DNA of 47,758 nt from an uncultured Burkholderiales bacterium (lineage in GTDB: Bacteria > Pseudomonadota > Gammaproteobacteria > Burkholderiales > Burkholderiaceae_C): the NCBI GenBank assembly GCA_903844775.1, contig CAIMUZ010000118.1:1-47758 (forward strand), in the 5' to 3' direction. The position numbers were made by a program, and so were the translations under genes. The first letter of the stretch is position 1. Every line of letters starts with the position of its first letter. A model generated the notes under the pieces. The model made no database searches and had not been told where the DNA came from. It saw only the letters and a list, made by a program, of their open reading frames with translations. This document shows positions 1 to 7,562 of the stretch, piece by piece.

Positions 1-111
1 ATTCAAGCAACGAGTCATGAAATTTGCAAAACTCAATTAGGCTGATTTAAGATCAACGTCTTCAGACCCTCCTTCACTCATGAAGGCGACGAACGTTACC
101 AAATTCAGAAA

Positions 112-1080
112 TTGAGAGGCTCCTTGAACAAATCCACCTTTAGCCACATCGCAGTCGTTGGCGCAGGCGCCGTTGGCAGCTTTTATGGTGCCATGCTCGC
201 CCGGGCTGGGCACAGGGTAACGCTCATCGGTCGACCCGCACATGTGCAAGCGACAACGCGAGACGGTTTGAAGTTGGATTTAGCAACGTCATCTGGCACC
301 GAGATCATCCGGATAGAGGCAAGCAGTGACTTTTCAAGCTTGCGTACAGCCGACTTGGTATTGTTTTGCGTCAAATCAACAGACAGCGCTTCAGTCGCAC
401 TTCAAATAGCGCCCTATCTTGCACCACACGCTTTGATCATGAGTTTGCAAAACGGCGTAGAAAATGCGGCCCTGATTGCTCAACATGTCCCCAATGCAGT
501 GATTCCCTCTGTCGTCTATGTGGCCACAGAAATTCTTTCTCCAGGATTTGTCAAGCACCATGGCCGCGGTGACCTTGTGATCGGCACGATGCAGGTTTCA
601 CGACTGAGCGATCCACAAAAAACTCTTGATGAAATCGTGATGCTGTTTGATTCAGCAAAGGTACCCGTTCAGATTTCGCAAAATGTCATGGCCGAGTTAT
701 GGTCCAAGTTGATGATCAATTGCGCTTTCAATGCGATTTCAGGCTTAGCCCAAATTCAATACGGGAAACTTGCGGCCTTGGCGACAGTGCGCAGCACCCA
801 GGAAGCTGTGGTTAGGGAAGTCATTGCAGTCGCCCAGGCAGATGGCATCCATTTATCTGAGCCTGTCGCCCTGAAAGCCGTCGCGCAAATATCTGTCACG
901 ATGGGAAGTCAAAAATCATCCACTGCACAAGACATGGCGCGCTCTAAACCCAGTGAAATTGACCACCTGAATGGTTTCATTGTCAGACGTGGGGAGGCGC
1001 TTGGGGTACCGACCCCTGTTAACCAAGCTTTATTTGCATTGGTCAAACTGGTTGAATCCACTTATCCCGATCATGTCTAA
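112..1080 (+). CDS. Ketopantoate reductase (PanE/ApbA) family oxidoreductase
   Basis: A 322-residue protein of the 2-dehydropantoate 2-reductase family, which uses NADPH to reduce a 2-keto acid to a 2-hydroxy acid in the cytoplasm. A Rossmann motif GAGAVG lies at residues 17-22. The helical C-terminal half carries the expected catalytic lysine (K199 in ELWSKLMIN), N203 and N207, and the glutamate of SEIDHLNG (E282). The start is TTG; no in-frame ATG precedes the Rossmann strand, and a second TTG lies four codons on. The stop overlaps the start of the next gene (ATGTCTAA), so the two are translationally coupled. Because the partners are a kinase and an enolase paralogue rather than pantothenate genes, I infer a catabolic role on an unknown 2-keto or 2-hydroxy acid and give no panE symbol. 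Family call firm, substrate unknown. Confidence 0.85.
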   Translation: MRGSLNKSTFSHIAVVGAGAVGSFYGAMLARAGHRVTLIGRPAHVQATTRDGLKLDLATSSGTEIIRIEASSDFSSLRTADLVLFCVKSTDSASVALQIAPYLAPHALIMSLQNGVENAALIAQHVPNAVIPSVVYVATEILSPGFVKHHGRGDLVIGTMQVSRLSDPQKTLDEIVMLFDSAKVPVQISQNVMAELWSKLMINCAFNAISGLAQIQYGKLAALATVRSTQEAVVREVIAVAQADGIHLSEPVALKAVAQISVTMGSQKSSTAQDMARSKPSEIDHLNGFIVRRGEALGVPTPVNQALFALVKLVESTYPDHV

Positions 1081-2080
1081 GGCCGAAGTCCCCATAGAGT
1101 TTGTTCAAGCTTTGAACGAACTGGGGCTTTCAAATGCGTCTTCCTTGTATGGCATCCCTCTCACAGGCGGCGTGTCATCTGATATTTGGTGCATTGAGAC
1201 AGAAAAAGGATTTGTTTGCGCCAAGCGCGCTTTGTCTAAATTAAGGGTGGCTGCCGATTGGCATGCGCCTGTGGAGCGCAACCTTTTTGAAGCCCGATGG
1301 TTGCAAGTTGCCCACCAAGCCTCTGCTGGTAGTGCGCCTGCCTTATTGGGCCAGCACCCAGCGCTGGGCGTATTGATCATGGAATACCTTGACCCAGCAC
1401 ACCATCGCCTTTGGAAGCAAGAATTGCATGCTGGCAAAGCTGAAGCGCATACCGCCAATGCGATGGGGCACGTCCTGTCAAAGATTCACAGTTATGCAGC
1501 GAGGAACAGCCATTTGGCCAGCGAGTTTCCAACTGAAAAAATATTTTTTGAGATCAGGCTGGCACCCTACTTACTCGCTACTGCAGAGCGCCATCCCAAA
1601 TTAGCGCACGCACTAGAAGCGTTGGTACTGCAAACTCAAAACAATGCCAAGACTTTGGTGCATGGCGATGTCAGTCCTAAGAATATTTTGTTAGGGTCTC
1701 AGGGCCCCGTGTTGTTGGATGCAGAATGCGCCACGTGGAGTGACCCTGCATTTGACTTGGCGTTTTGCCTCAACCACTTATTGCTCAAATGTTTGTGGAC
1801 GCCTTCTGCATCGTCAGATTTTTTGTATTGCTTTGAAGTTCTGACCCAAAGCTACTTGCAATCAGTAGATTGGGAGCCGCCCAGTGCACTTGAAGCAAGA
1901 GCGGCTCGACTGCTACCTGGACTGTTGCTGGCCAGAGTGGATGGCAAGTCACCTGTCGAATATGTCACAGAAGAACATCAGCGCGATCACATCAGACGCG
2001 TTGCCAGCGCATTGCTCATCGAGCCAACAAGCTATTTGCAAAAAATCGCCCAGGCATGGGCCAAGGACCTCAAAACATGA
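1073..2080 (+). CDS. Aminoglycoside-phosphotransferase/choline-kinase-fold small-molecule kinase
   Basis: A 335-residue kinase of the APH/ChoK fold. The Brenner motif HGDVSPKN (residues 197-204) supplies the catalytic aspartate D199, and LLDAE (D216) is the metal-binding DxE-like motif. The N-lobe has a short glycine-rich strand (TGGVSSDIW) and a candidate ATP lysine in CAKRAL. The ORF track begins at 971, but the true start is most likely ATG 1073, which overlaps the upstream stop; the earlier residues are out-of-frame panE-like sequence. The gene ends inside the next one (ATGA overlap). APH-fold members phosphorylate antibiotics, choline, methylthioribose, homoserine and other hydroxyls. 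Coupling to a reductase and an enolase paralogue argues for a metabolic hydroxy-acid or polyol substrate rather than drug resistance. The substrate is unknown. Confidence 0.8.
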   Translation: MSKAEVPIEFVQALNELGLSNASSLYGIPLTGGVSSDIWCIETEKGFVCAKRALSKLRVAADWHAPVERNLFEARWLQVAHQASAGSAPALLGQHPALGVLIMEYLDPAHHRLWKQELHAGKAEAHTANAMGHVLSKIHSYAARNSHLASEFPTEKIFFEIRLAPYLLATAERHPKLAHALEALVLQTQNNAKTLVHGDVSPKNILLGSQGPVLLDAECATWSDPAFDLAFCLNHLLLKCLWTPSASSDFLYCFEVLTQSYLQSVDWEPPSALEARAARLLPGLLLARVDGKSPVEYVTEEHQRDHIRRVASALLIEPTSYLQKIAQAWAKDLKT

Positions 2081-3363
2081 CAGCCTTTGCCATCAAATCT
2101 ATCTACGCAAGAAGAGTCTGGGACAGTCGTGGGCGACCCACGGTCGAAGCGGAAGTCATGCTCAACGATGGCTCACTGGGCAGAGCCATTGCACCAGCCG
2201 GCGCATCAAAAGGAACGCGAGAAGCGCTTGAATTAAGGGATGGCGGTGATCGATTTGGTGGACTTGATGTGATGCAGGCAGTTGGACATATCAACGGGGA
2301 AATTTCAAGGGCACTGGTGGGGACAATGGCTAACGATCAGTCGATTCTTGATCAGACGCTCATTGACCTTGATGGAACCCTCAACAAGTCCAGATTAGGC
2401 GCAAATGCCACTTTGGCTGTTTCAATGGCCGCAGCGCATGCCATGGCGGCTGCCTCTCACATGCCCTTGTACCGCTACCTGGGTCATGGACAAATTGGAC
2501 GCTTGCCCATGCCTCAAATTCAAATTTTTGGCGGAGGTGCACATGCAGGCCGCCGTGTTGATGTGCAGGACTTCATGGTGGTCTGTCCTGGCGCCACCAG
2601 TTTCGCGCAAGCGTTGGAATGGACCGCAGAAGTTTACCGCCATGCGGGATTACTGATGGCGCAACGCGCTTCACTGTTTGGCGTTGCGGACGAAGGGGGT
2701 TGGTGGCCTGACTTTTCAAGTAACGAGCAAGCTCTTGAGATGCTGGTACTTGCCATTGAACGCGCCGGTTTTATTCCTGGAGATCAAGTTGCAATTGCTT
2801 TGGACATTGCAGCATCCGAATTTGGGCAAAAGGGCCAATACCGCCTAGGCCTTGAATCCAGGGCGCTGGACTCCGACGGCATGATTGAAATGCTCTTGGG
2901 TTGGATTGAGAAATACCCCATCGTCTCGATTGAAGACCCTTTGGCGGAAGACGATCCAGTGGGCTTCGCACGCTTTACCCAAGCCATTGGCCATCGACTG
3001 CAAATTGTGGGCGATGATTTTTTGGTCTCCAATTCGAGTCTCATTAGAGAGGCCGCCAATTTAGGTGCAGCCAACACGGTGCTGCTGAAACCCAACCAAA
3101 GAGGCACGCTCAGCGAAACCTTGCAAGCTTGGGAAGTGGCAAAAGAGTTGGGCTATTCAGCCATCGTGTCCGCCCGCTCCGGTGAAACCGAAGATACCAC
3201 CATCGTCGATCTGGCCATTGCTTGGAATGTGGGTCAACTCAAAGTCGGGTCATTCGCCAGAAGCGAGCGCATGATCAAGTGGAACCATGCACTGCGCATT
3301 GAAGAACAACTTGGCGCGCAAGCCAGTTTTGCTGGCGCAAGCGTATTCCGTAAAAATCACTGA
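2077..3363 (+). CDS. Enolase paralogue with altered active-site residues
   Basis: A 428-residue, full-length enolase-fold protein. It starts at ATG 2077 in an ATGA overlap with the kinase, not at the track's 2056. Retained features are the mobile loop (PAGASKG), H156, E206 in ADEGG, the metal ligands D243, E286 and D313, the general-base lysine K338 in LLKPNQ, and the lysine of MIKWN. Altered features, compared from memory with housekeeping enolase, are SHRSGE to SARSGE (A366, active-site His lost), QEFM to QDFM (D165) and HADNN to HAGRR (R159, R160). Metal binding and proton abstraction therefore look possible, but pocket and leaving-group chemistry look changed. I infer that it dehydrates a 2-phospho-hydroxy acid supplied by the upstream kinase, in the way enolase follows glycerate 2-kinase. 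It is unlikely to be the glycolytic enolase. Confidence 0.85.
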   Translation: MTAFAIKSIYARRVWDSRGRPTVEAEVMLNDGSLGRAIAPAGASKGTREALELRDGGDRFGGLDVMQAVGHINGEISRALVGTMANDQSILDQTLIDLDGTLNKSRLGANATLAVSMAAAHAMAAASHMPLYRYLGHGQIGRLPMPQIQIFGGGAHAGRRVDVQDFMVVCPGATSFAQALEWTAEVYRHAGLLMAQRASLFGVADEGGWWPDFSSNEQALEMLVLAIERAGFIPGDQVAIALDIAASEFGQKGQYRLGLESRALDSDGMIEMLLGWIEKYPIVSIEDPLAEDDPVGFARFTQAIGHRLQIVGDDFLVSNSSLIREAANLGAANTVLLKPNQRGTLSETLQAWEVAKELGYSAIVSARSGETEDTTIVDLAIAWNVGQLKVGSFARSERMIKWNHALRIEEQLGAQASFAGASVFRKNH

Positions 3364-3426
3364 ACTTCAAGACCTGCCATCGGCACCAAAATGCTGGGGC
3401 CAAGGTAGTAGAGTGTGCTGCATCAG

Positions 3427-4311
3427 CTAGGCTTGCGCCAAGCTTGACACCTCGTTGGTTAAAGTCGTTCTGCGCAGATCTCGAACTTCATTGGGATCGT
3501 AGCGTCGAGCTCGGTGCATCGTGACGCGGTTGTCCCACATCACCAAGTCCCAAGGACGCCAGACGTGCGCATGCACAAACTGGCGTTGCGTGGCATGTTC
3601 GTTCAGATCCCGCAAGAAGGAGCGTGCTTCTGGCATAGGCCATCCCTCAATGGTGCCGGCGTGGCTAGACAAGTAAAGTGAAAGACGGCCGGTATGGGGA
3701 TGCCGCCGCACAAGACGTTGCCTCACAGGCGCCCACTTTTCCCGCTCAGCATCCGTGAAATCATCAAATCCCAGGACACCTCGCGAAAAAACTTGACTGT
3801 GCGAGCAAATCAAATCATTGACTTCAGCCTTTGTCGCCTCGTCCAAGGCTTCATAGGCAGCACGCATGTCAGCAAACTCCGTATTCCCACCCTTGGCAGG
3901 AATCTTTCGCGCAGAAAGAAGTGAGTATTTAGCGGGCACATCCTTGAAGGAACTATCAGAGTGCCACAACAAATTGCCAAGACCGAACAAGCGCCGACGG
4001 TCATCGCGGGGCAGCAATTCGCCATGCTTGTCGATGTTCGAAATGTCATTCAACGCCATGCTCAGACGTCTGTCCTTGCCAGACTCGATGTCGCCGGTAG
4101 CTTCCTCCAACAAACCAAGCTGGCGGCTGAATGCGACCTGCTGCTCATCTTCCAGGTGTTGATCATGGAATACCAGCACGCCGAAACGGTCCATGCCTTG
4201 GTGAATGGCTGCAAGCTCTGCATCTGTCAGGGTGCGGGTCAGGTCAATTCCTGAAACTTCACCGACAAAATTTGGTCTCGTCGGTTCAACGGGTTGGATG
4301 ATGTGTGAAAT
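3427..4311 (-). CDS. TfdA/TauD-family Fe(II)/2-oxoglutarate dioxygenase (ATT start proposed)
   Basis: An alpha-ketoglutarate-dependent dioxygenase. The iron facial triad is visible as WHSD (H117, D119) and MHRARR (H266); an arginine in DLRRTT is the usual 2-oxoglutarate carboxylate ligand. The ORF track starts at an internal Met (4194, 255 residues), which cuts off the conserved N-terminal strand. Reading upstream in frame restores 39 residues including the family signature GEVSGIDL. That stretch has no ATG, GTG or TTG before the TAA, but an ATT preceded by AGAGG, so I place the start at 4311 (294 residues). Members oxidise taurine, 2,4-D, alkylsulfates and similar compounds. The exact substrate is not visible; the nearby sulfur genes make an organosulfur substrate possible but unproven. 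It converges on the enolase paralogue. Confidence 0.85.
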   Translation of the reverse strand: MSHIIQPVEPTRPNFVGEVSGIDLTRTLTDAELAAIHQGMDRFGVLVFHDQHLEDEQQVAFSRQLGLLEEATGDIESGKDRRLSMALNDISNIDKHGELLPRDDRRRLFGLGNLLWHSDSSFKDVPAKYSLLSARKIPAKGGNTEFADMRAAYEALDEATKAEVNDLICSHSQVFSRGVLGFDDFTDAEREKWAPVRQRLVRRHPHTGRLSLYLSSHAGTIEGWPMPEARSFLRDLNEHATQRQFVHAHVWRPWDLVMWDNRVTMHRARRYDPNEVRDLRRTTLTNEVSSLAQA

Positions 4312-4321
4312 AAAAACCTCT
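4309..4321 (-). promoter_or_regulatory. Ribosome binding site and probable ATT start codon of the TfdA-like gene
   Basis: On the minus strand AGAGG (4321-4317) is followed by five T and then ATT (4311-4309). The ATT lies in frame with the dioxygenase, and the frame is open back only to a TAA eight codons upstream. No standard start codon lies between that stop and the conserved N-terminal domain. Confidence 0.5.
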
Positions 4322-4432
4322 GCACAAAATTAAAGGAAGAATATTCAAGCATTCATTGGATCGACATACTTCTTGCGCTTTCTAAACTGAAAACAAGCAA
4401 ACGTCAAGTGGTACTGATGTAAGATTCGTGCC

Positions 4433-4777
4433 ATGAGAGCCACTAGAAAACCACCCATTCAATTTGAAACTCTTGAAAAAGACGATGCGACCTTTCACCG
4501 AGCCGCTGACATCTTTCGAGTGATGTCTGCACCCATGCGATTACGCATCATGAGCTCACTCTGCGCGGGTGAAAAAAATGTCAGTGAACTGCTGGAAGAA
4601 GTAGAGACCACTCAATCAAATATGTCTCAACACTTGAGCACGCTCTATCAAGCCGGCATTGTTCATAAACGCCGTGAAGGCGTCCAAATTTATTACGCCA
4701 TCGCCAACCCTGTTTTTGTCGATTTGTGCAAAGCTGTTTGCACTCAAATTGCCGCTGAAAGTCTCGCGGCAGCCTAA
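4433..4777 (+). CDS. ArsR/SmtB-family repressor, SoxR/BigR/SqrR-like
   Basis: A 114-residue winged-helix regulator. Its order is an N-terminal helix (FHRAADIFRVM), helix-turn-helix with recognition helix TTQSNMSQHLSTLYQAG (residues 59-75) and a beta-wing KRREGVQIYYAI. Three cysteines (C44, C99, C103) sit one before the recognition helix and two in the C-terminal helix. This resembles the pair that forms a tri- or tetrasulfide bridge in BigR and SqrR; metal-sensor motifs such as ELCVCDL are absent. It stands at the head of the sulfide/thiosulfate island, transcribed toward the DsrE and fcc genes. I infer that it represses these genes and is released by persulfides. It could be called soxR by position, but sequence alone does not separate SoxR from BigR. 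Confidence 0.8.
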   Translation: MRATRKPPIQFETLEKDDATFHRAADIFRVMSAPMRLRIMSSLCAGEKNVSELLEEVETTQSNMSQHLSTLYQAGIVHKRREGVQIYYAIANPVFVDLCKAVCTQIAAESLAAA

Positions 4778-4845
4778 AGTGGGGTTATTACTGTGCCCAA
4801 ACGCCATTTTGCGCGTTTAATATCAGGGTAAATAAGGACCGGCTA

Positions 4846-5271
4846 ATGAATGCATCGAACTTCACGAAATCTTTATGTTTGTGCTTAATGCTCTTTTTAA
4901 GCAACTTGGCACACGCTCAAATCAAAGTGGTCTACCACCTCAATGAGGGCATTGCCCAAGCGACCAGGGCCTTGGGCAACATTCGAAATCACTTGGGAGC
5001 AGACCCGCAGGCCCAAATCACGGTGGTCAGCCATGGACCGGGCATCGATTTTTTGCTTGATGGCGCAACCAACGCATCAGGCCAAAGTTTTTCTGGCACC
5101 ATCGGCGATCTCGCCTCCAAAGGTGTTCAGTTCAAAGTATGCAACAACACGCTAGAAAATCGGAAAATAAGCAAAGACAAAGTTGTCATGGAAGCCTCCA
5201 TCGTGCCCTCTGGGGTGGCCGAGGTTGCTAGCTTGCAAGCTAAATCAGGTTTTGTTTATCTCCGCCCTTGA
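4846..5271 (+). CDS. Periplasmic DsrE-family protein
   Basis: A 141-residue protein with a clear Sec signal peptide (hydrophobic LCLMLFLSNLAHA, cleavage probably after AHA), then a DsrE/DsrF-like alpha/beta domain. The one conserved cysteine of the mature part lies in FKVCNNTL, the usual position of the sulfur-carrying cysteine in DsrE-like proteins. The start ATG 4846 is preceded by AAGGA. It sits directly before the cytochrome and flavoprotein of sulfide dehydrogenase, so it is probably co-transcribed with them. An exported DsrE-like protein would bind or relay sulfane sulfur in the periplasm; that role is inference. Family assignment is fairly sure, function is not established. Confidence 0.75.
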   Translation: MNASNFTKSLCLCLMLFLSNLAHAQIKVVYHLNEGIAQATRALGNIRNHLGADPQAQITVVSHGPGIDFLLDGATNASGQSFSGTIGDLASKGVQFKVCNNTLENRKISKDKVVMEASIVPSGVAEVASLQAKSGFVYLRP

Positions 5272-5321
5272 AGCCAATCCTTAAAGTTCAAATGATTCAC
5301 ATTCACCACTCAATCAAGCAT

Positions 5322-5636
5322 ATGAAAAATTGGTCTTATCTCATTGCAGCCGCCTTCTGTGTTGCCACCAGCGCACAAGCACAAACTAACGCCACGCCAG
5401 ATCCCCTTCAAGTTCGAAGTTGGGCTGCAGGATGCGCAAACTGCCATGGCACCAATGGCCGAGCAGAACCTGGAAACGAATCGCTGGCGGGCATGAATCA
5501 AGACGAACTCGTCAAAAAAATGCTTGATTACAAAACAGGCCGCAAGCCCGCCACCATCATGCATCAATTGTCAAAAGGTTACAGCGATGCGCAAATTATT
5601 GCCATTGCGGGTTACTTTGCTGCACAGAAAAAATAA
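5322..5636 (+). CDS. fccA: Monohaem cytochrome c, probable cytochrome subunit of sulfide dehydrogenase
   Basis: A 104-residue class I cytochrome c with signal peptide MKNWSYLIAAAFCVATSAQAQ and a single haem site CANCH (C38, C41, H42). A distal methionine is available near the C-terminal YKTGRKPATIMHQLSKGY. The ORF track starts at TTG 5268 inside the upstream gene; ATG 5322 gives a normal signal peptide and is preferred, although its ribosome binding site is weak. It lies ten bases before the FccB-like flavoprotein, the usual cytochrome-flavoprotein order. It would pass electrons from sulfide oxidation to the respiratory chain. Being monohaem and short, it could equally be named SoxE by the soxEF convention. 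Confidence 0.8.
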   Translation: MKNWSYLIAAAFCVATSAQAQTNATPDPLQVRSWAAGCANCHGTNGRAEPGNESLAGMNQDELVKKMLDYKTGRKPATIMHQLSKGYSDAQIIAIAGYFAAQKK

Positions 5637-5645
5637 GGAGTTGTC

Positions 5646-6929
5646 ATGAAACGTCGTCAATTTATTCAAACAGCTTCAGCAGGCTCTGCATTCGGCGCTT
5701 TGGGACTGATGTCCGGTTGTGCATCGATCGGTGGCAGCAGTGGCCCCAAAGTGGTGGTCGTGGGTGGTGGCTATGGTGGTGCTACGGCAGCAAAATATGT
5801 TCGCATGTGGTCTGACTACGGCATTCAAGTCACCCTGATTGAGCCCAACGCCAATTTTTGGTCTTGCCCTATTTCCAATTTGGTCATTGGTGGCAGCAAA
5901 ACAATGGCCGATATCACCATGACCTATGACAACTTGGTCAAGCGCCATGGTGTCAATTTAATCAAAGACTACGCCACACAAATAGACCCCGACAAGCGTA
6001 TTGTCAAGTTAGCCAGCGGCGGCGAAGTTGCCTACGACCGCCTCATTCTTTCTCCTGGCGTCGATTTCATGATGGACACACTGCCTGGTATGAACAAAGC
6101 GGGCGCCCAAGACAAGGTGTTGCATGCGTGGAAAGCTGGCGCTCAAACTTTGGCTTTGCGCAAGCAATTAGAAGCCATGCCCGACGGCGGCGTTTATGCG
6201 CTGTCTATTCCTTTAGCACCCTACCGCTGCCCACCCGGCCCTTATGAGCGTGCTTGCCAAGTCGCCGAGTATTTCAGCAAGGCCAAGCCCAAAAGCAAAG
6301 TGCTCATCTTGGATGCCAATGAAGATGTCACATCCAAGGGGCCTTTGTTCAAAAAGGCATGGGCTGACCGTTACAAAGGCATCATTGAATACCGTGGAAA
6401 GCACAACGCAGTCGATGTCGATGCCGCTACCAACACGGTCAAGTTTGAATTCAATGACGATGTCAAAGCCGCTGTTTTGAATGTCATCCCTGCCATGCGT
6501 GCTGGGGACATTGCTGTGAAATCCGGATTAGCGACGGCCAACAAACGTTGGTGCGAGGTTGATTTCCTGACATTTGAATCTAAAGCTGCCAAGAACGTGC
6601 ACGTGCTGGGTGACTCTATTCAAATTGCCCCTGCTATGCCAAAGTCAGGACACATGGCCAACCAACACGGCAAGACCTGCGCTGCTGCGGTCGTCGCATT
6701 GCTCACTGGCAAAGAGCCTAACAAATTGCCTATCTACAACAACACATGCTACAGCTTTGTCAGCTCGGAGGACGTTGTGCACGTGGCCAGTGTTCATGCC
6801 TATGATGCCGACAAGAAAACCATGTTGACCGTGCCAGGTTCAGGGGGCGTCTCAAGTGCTGCCAATGAACTAGAAGGCAAATATGCCATGGCTTGGGCGC
6901 GTAATATTTGGGCAGACAGCTTGGCATAA
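5646..6929 (+). CDS. fccB: Flavocytochrome c sulfide dehydrogenase, flavoprotein subunit (FccB/SoxF)
   Basis: A 427-residue FAD protein. The N-terminus is Tat-like (KRRQFIQTASAG) and is followed by a cysteine in LMSGCAS, so it may also be lipid-anchored. A Rossmann motif GGGYGG lies near residues 38-45. Two cysteines typical of FccB and sulfide:quinone reductases are present, in NFWSCPISN and NNTCYSFV; they form the redox disulfide opposite the flavin. The C-terminal FCSD domain is present. It oxidises sulfide to sulfane sulfur or polysulfide in the periplasm and hands electrons to the cytochrome encoded just upstream. Start ATG 5646 has AAGGAG upstream. In sox clusters the same gene is called soxF. 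Confidence 0.92.
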   Translation: MKRRQFIQTASAGSAFGALGLMSGCASIGGSSGPKVVVVGGGYGGATAAKYVRMWSDYGIQVTLIEPNANFWSCPISNLVIGGSKTMADITMTYDNLVKRHGVNLIKDYATQIDPDKRIVKLASGGEVAYDRLILSPGVDFMMDTLPGMNKAGAQDKVLHAWKAGAQTLALRKQLEAMPDGGVYALSIPLAPYRCPPGPYERACQVAEYFSKAKPKSKVLILDANEDVTSKGPLFKKAWADRYKGIIEYRGKHNAVDVDAATNTVKFEFNDDVKAAVLNVIPAMRAGDIAVKSGLATANKRWCEVDFLTFESKAAKNVHVLGDSIQIAPAMPKSGHMANQHGKTCAAAVVALLTGKEPNKLPIYNNTCYSFVSSEDVVHVASVHAYDADKKTMLTVPGSGGVSSAANELEGKYAMAWARNIWADSLA

Positions 6930-6938
6930 ATTTGAGTC

Positions 6939-7550
6939 ATGCGTTGGAATCGATTCTTCCAGACCATGACTGTCGCATTGACAGTCATGAGTTTCAGTTC
7001 TGTTTCTTTTGCGCAAGCAGATGAGGCCAGGGCCAAGAAAATTATTTCAGGTTCTTGCTTTCTATGCCATGGCGCTGAAGGTGACTCTTCTAGCGAGATA
7101 TTTCCTCGTTTAGCGGGACAACATTCAGAGTACATCGCCAAGCAATTAGAAAACTTTAAAAGTGGAAAGCGAAATAACACAGCCATGCGCGACATGGTGG
7201 CCAAACTCACGCCCGATGAGATGCTGGCCATTGGCAGGTATTTTGAAAAACAAAGCGTGCCTGTCGAGGCTCCTAAGGACGCAGATCTGGCCGCCGTTGG
7301 CAAATACATTTATCACAACGGTAACAAGTACAGTGGCGTTCCTGCATGTGCCAGTTGCCATGGTGCAGAAGCCAAGGGAACAGTCGCACTGCCAAGATTG
7401 GCAAGTCAATTTGCCATTTACACCGAAACACAGTTAAAGCAATTCAACACACGTGAGCGCAACAATGACAACGCGGTGATGCATTCCATTGTGTCCAAAA
7501 TGACACCTCTTGAAATGTCAGCAGTTGCCGAATACCTGAGCGGCAAATAA
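6939..7550 (+). CDS. Dihaem cytochrome c, c4-type
   Basis: A 203-residue exported protein built of two similar class I cytochrome c domains. Haem sites are CFLCH (C40) and CASCH (C137), each followed by a matching PRLAGQ/PRLASQ segment and a KxGxRNN-type stretch (KSGKRNNTAM, NTRERNNDNA) carrying the likely Met ligand. The repeat points to internal duplication, as in cytochrome c4. It follows fccB by nine bases and probably belongs to the same transcript. I infer that it takes electrons from FccAB or SoxCD and delivers them to a terminal oxidase. In some annotations it would appear as a second FccA-type dihaem cytochrome. Confidence 0.8.
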   Translation: MRWNRFFQTMTVALTVMSFSSVSFAQADEARAKKIISGSCFLCHGAEGDSSSEIFPRLAGQHSEYIAKQLENFKSGKRNNTAMRDMVAKLTPDEMLAIGRYFEKQSVPVEAPKDADLAAVGKYIYHNGNKYSGVPACASCHGAEAKGTVALPRLASQFAIYTETQLKQFNTRERNNDNAVMHSIVSKMTPLEMSAVAEYLSGK

Positions 7551-7562
7551 AAATGCAAAGCC

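Noticed and set aside
1-111. Possible gene end or start at the left edge
   Set aside because: Only a 12-codon ATG frame (80-115) is seen; nothing supportable before the TTG start at 112.
4799-4818. AAACGC-N8-GCGTTT dyad after the ArsR gene
   Set aside because: Short stem, large loop and no clear T run; could be a weak terminator or chance.
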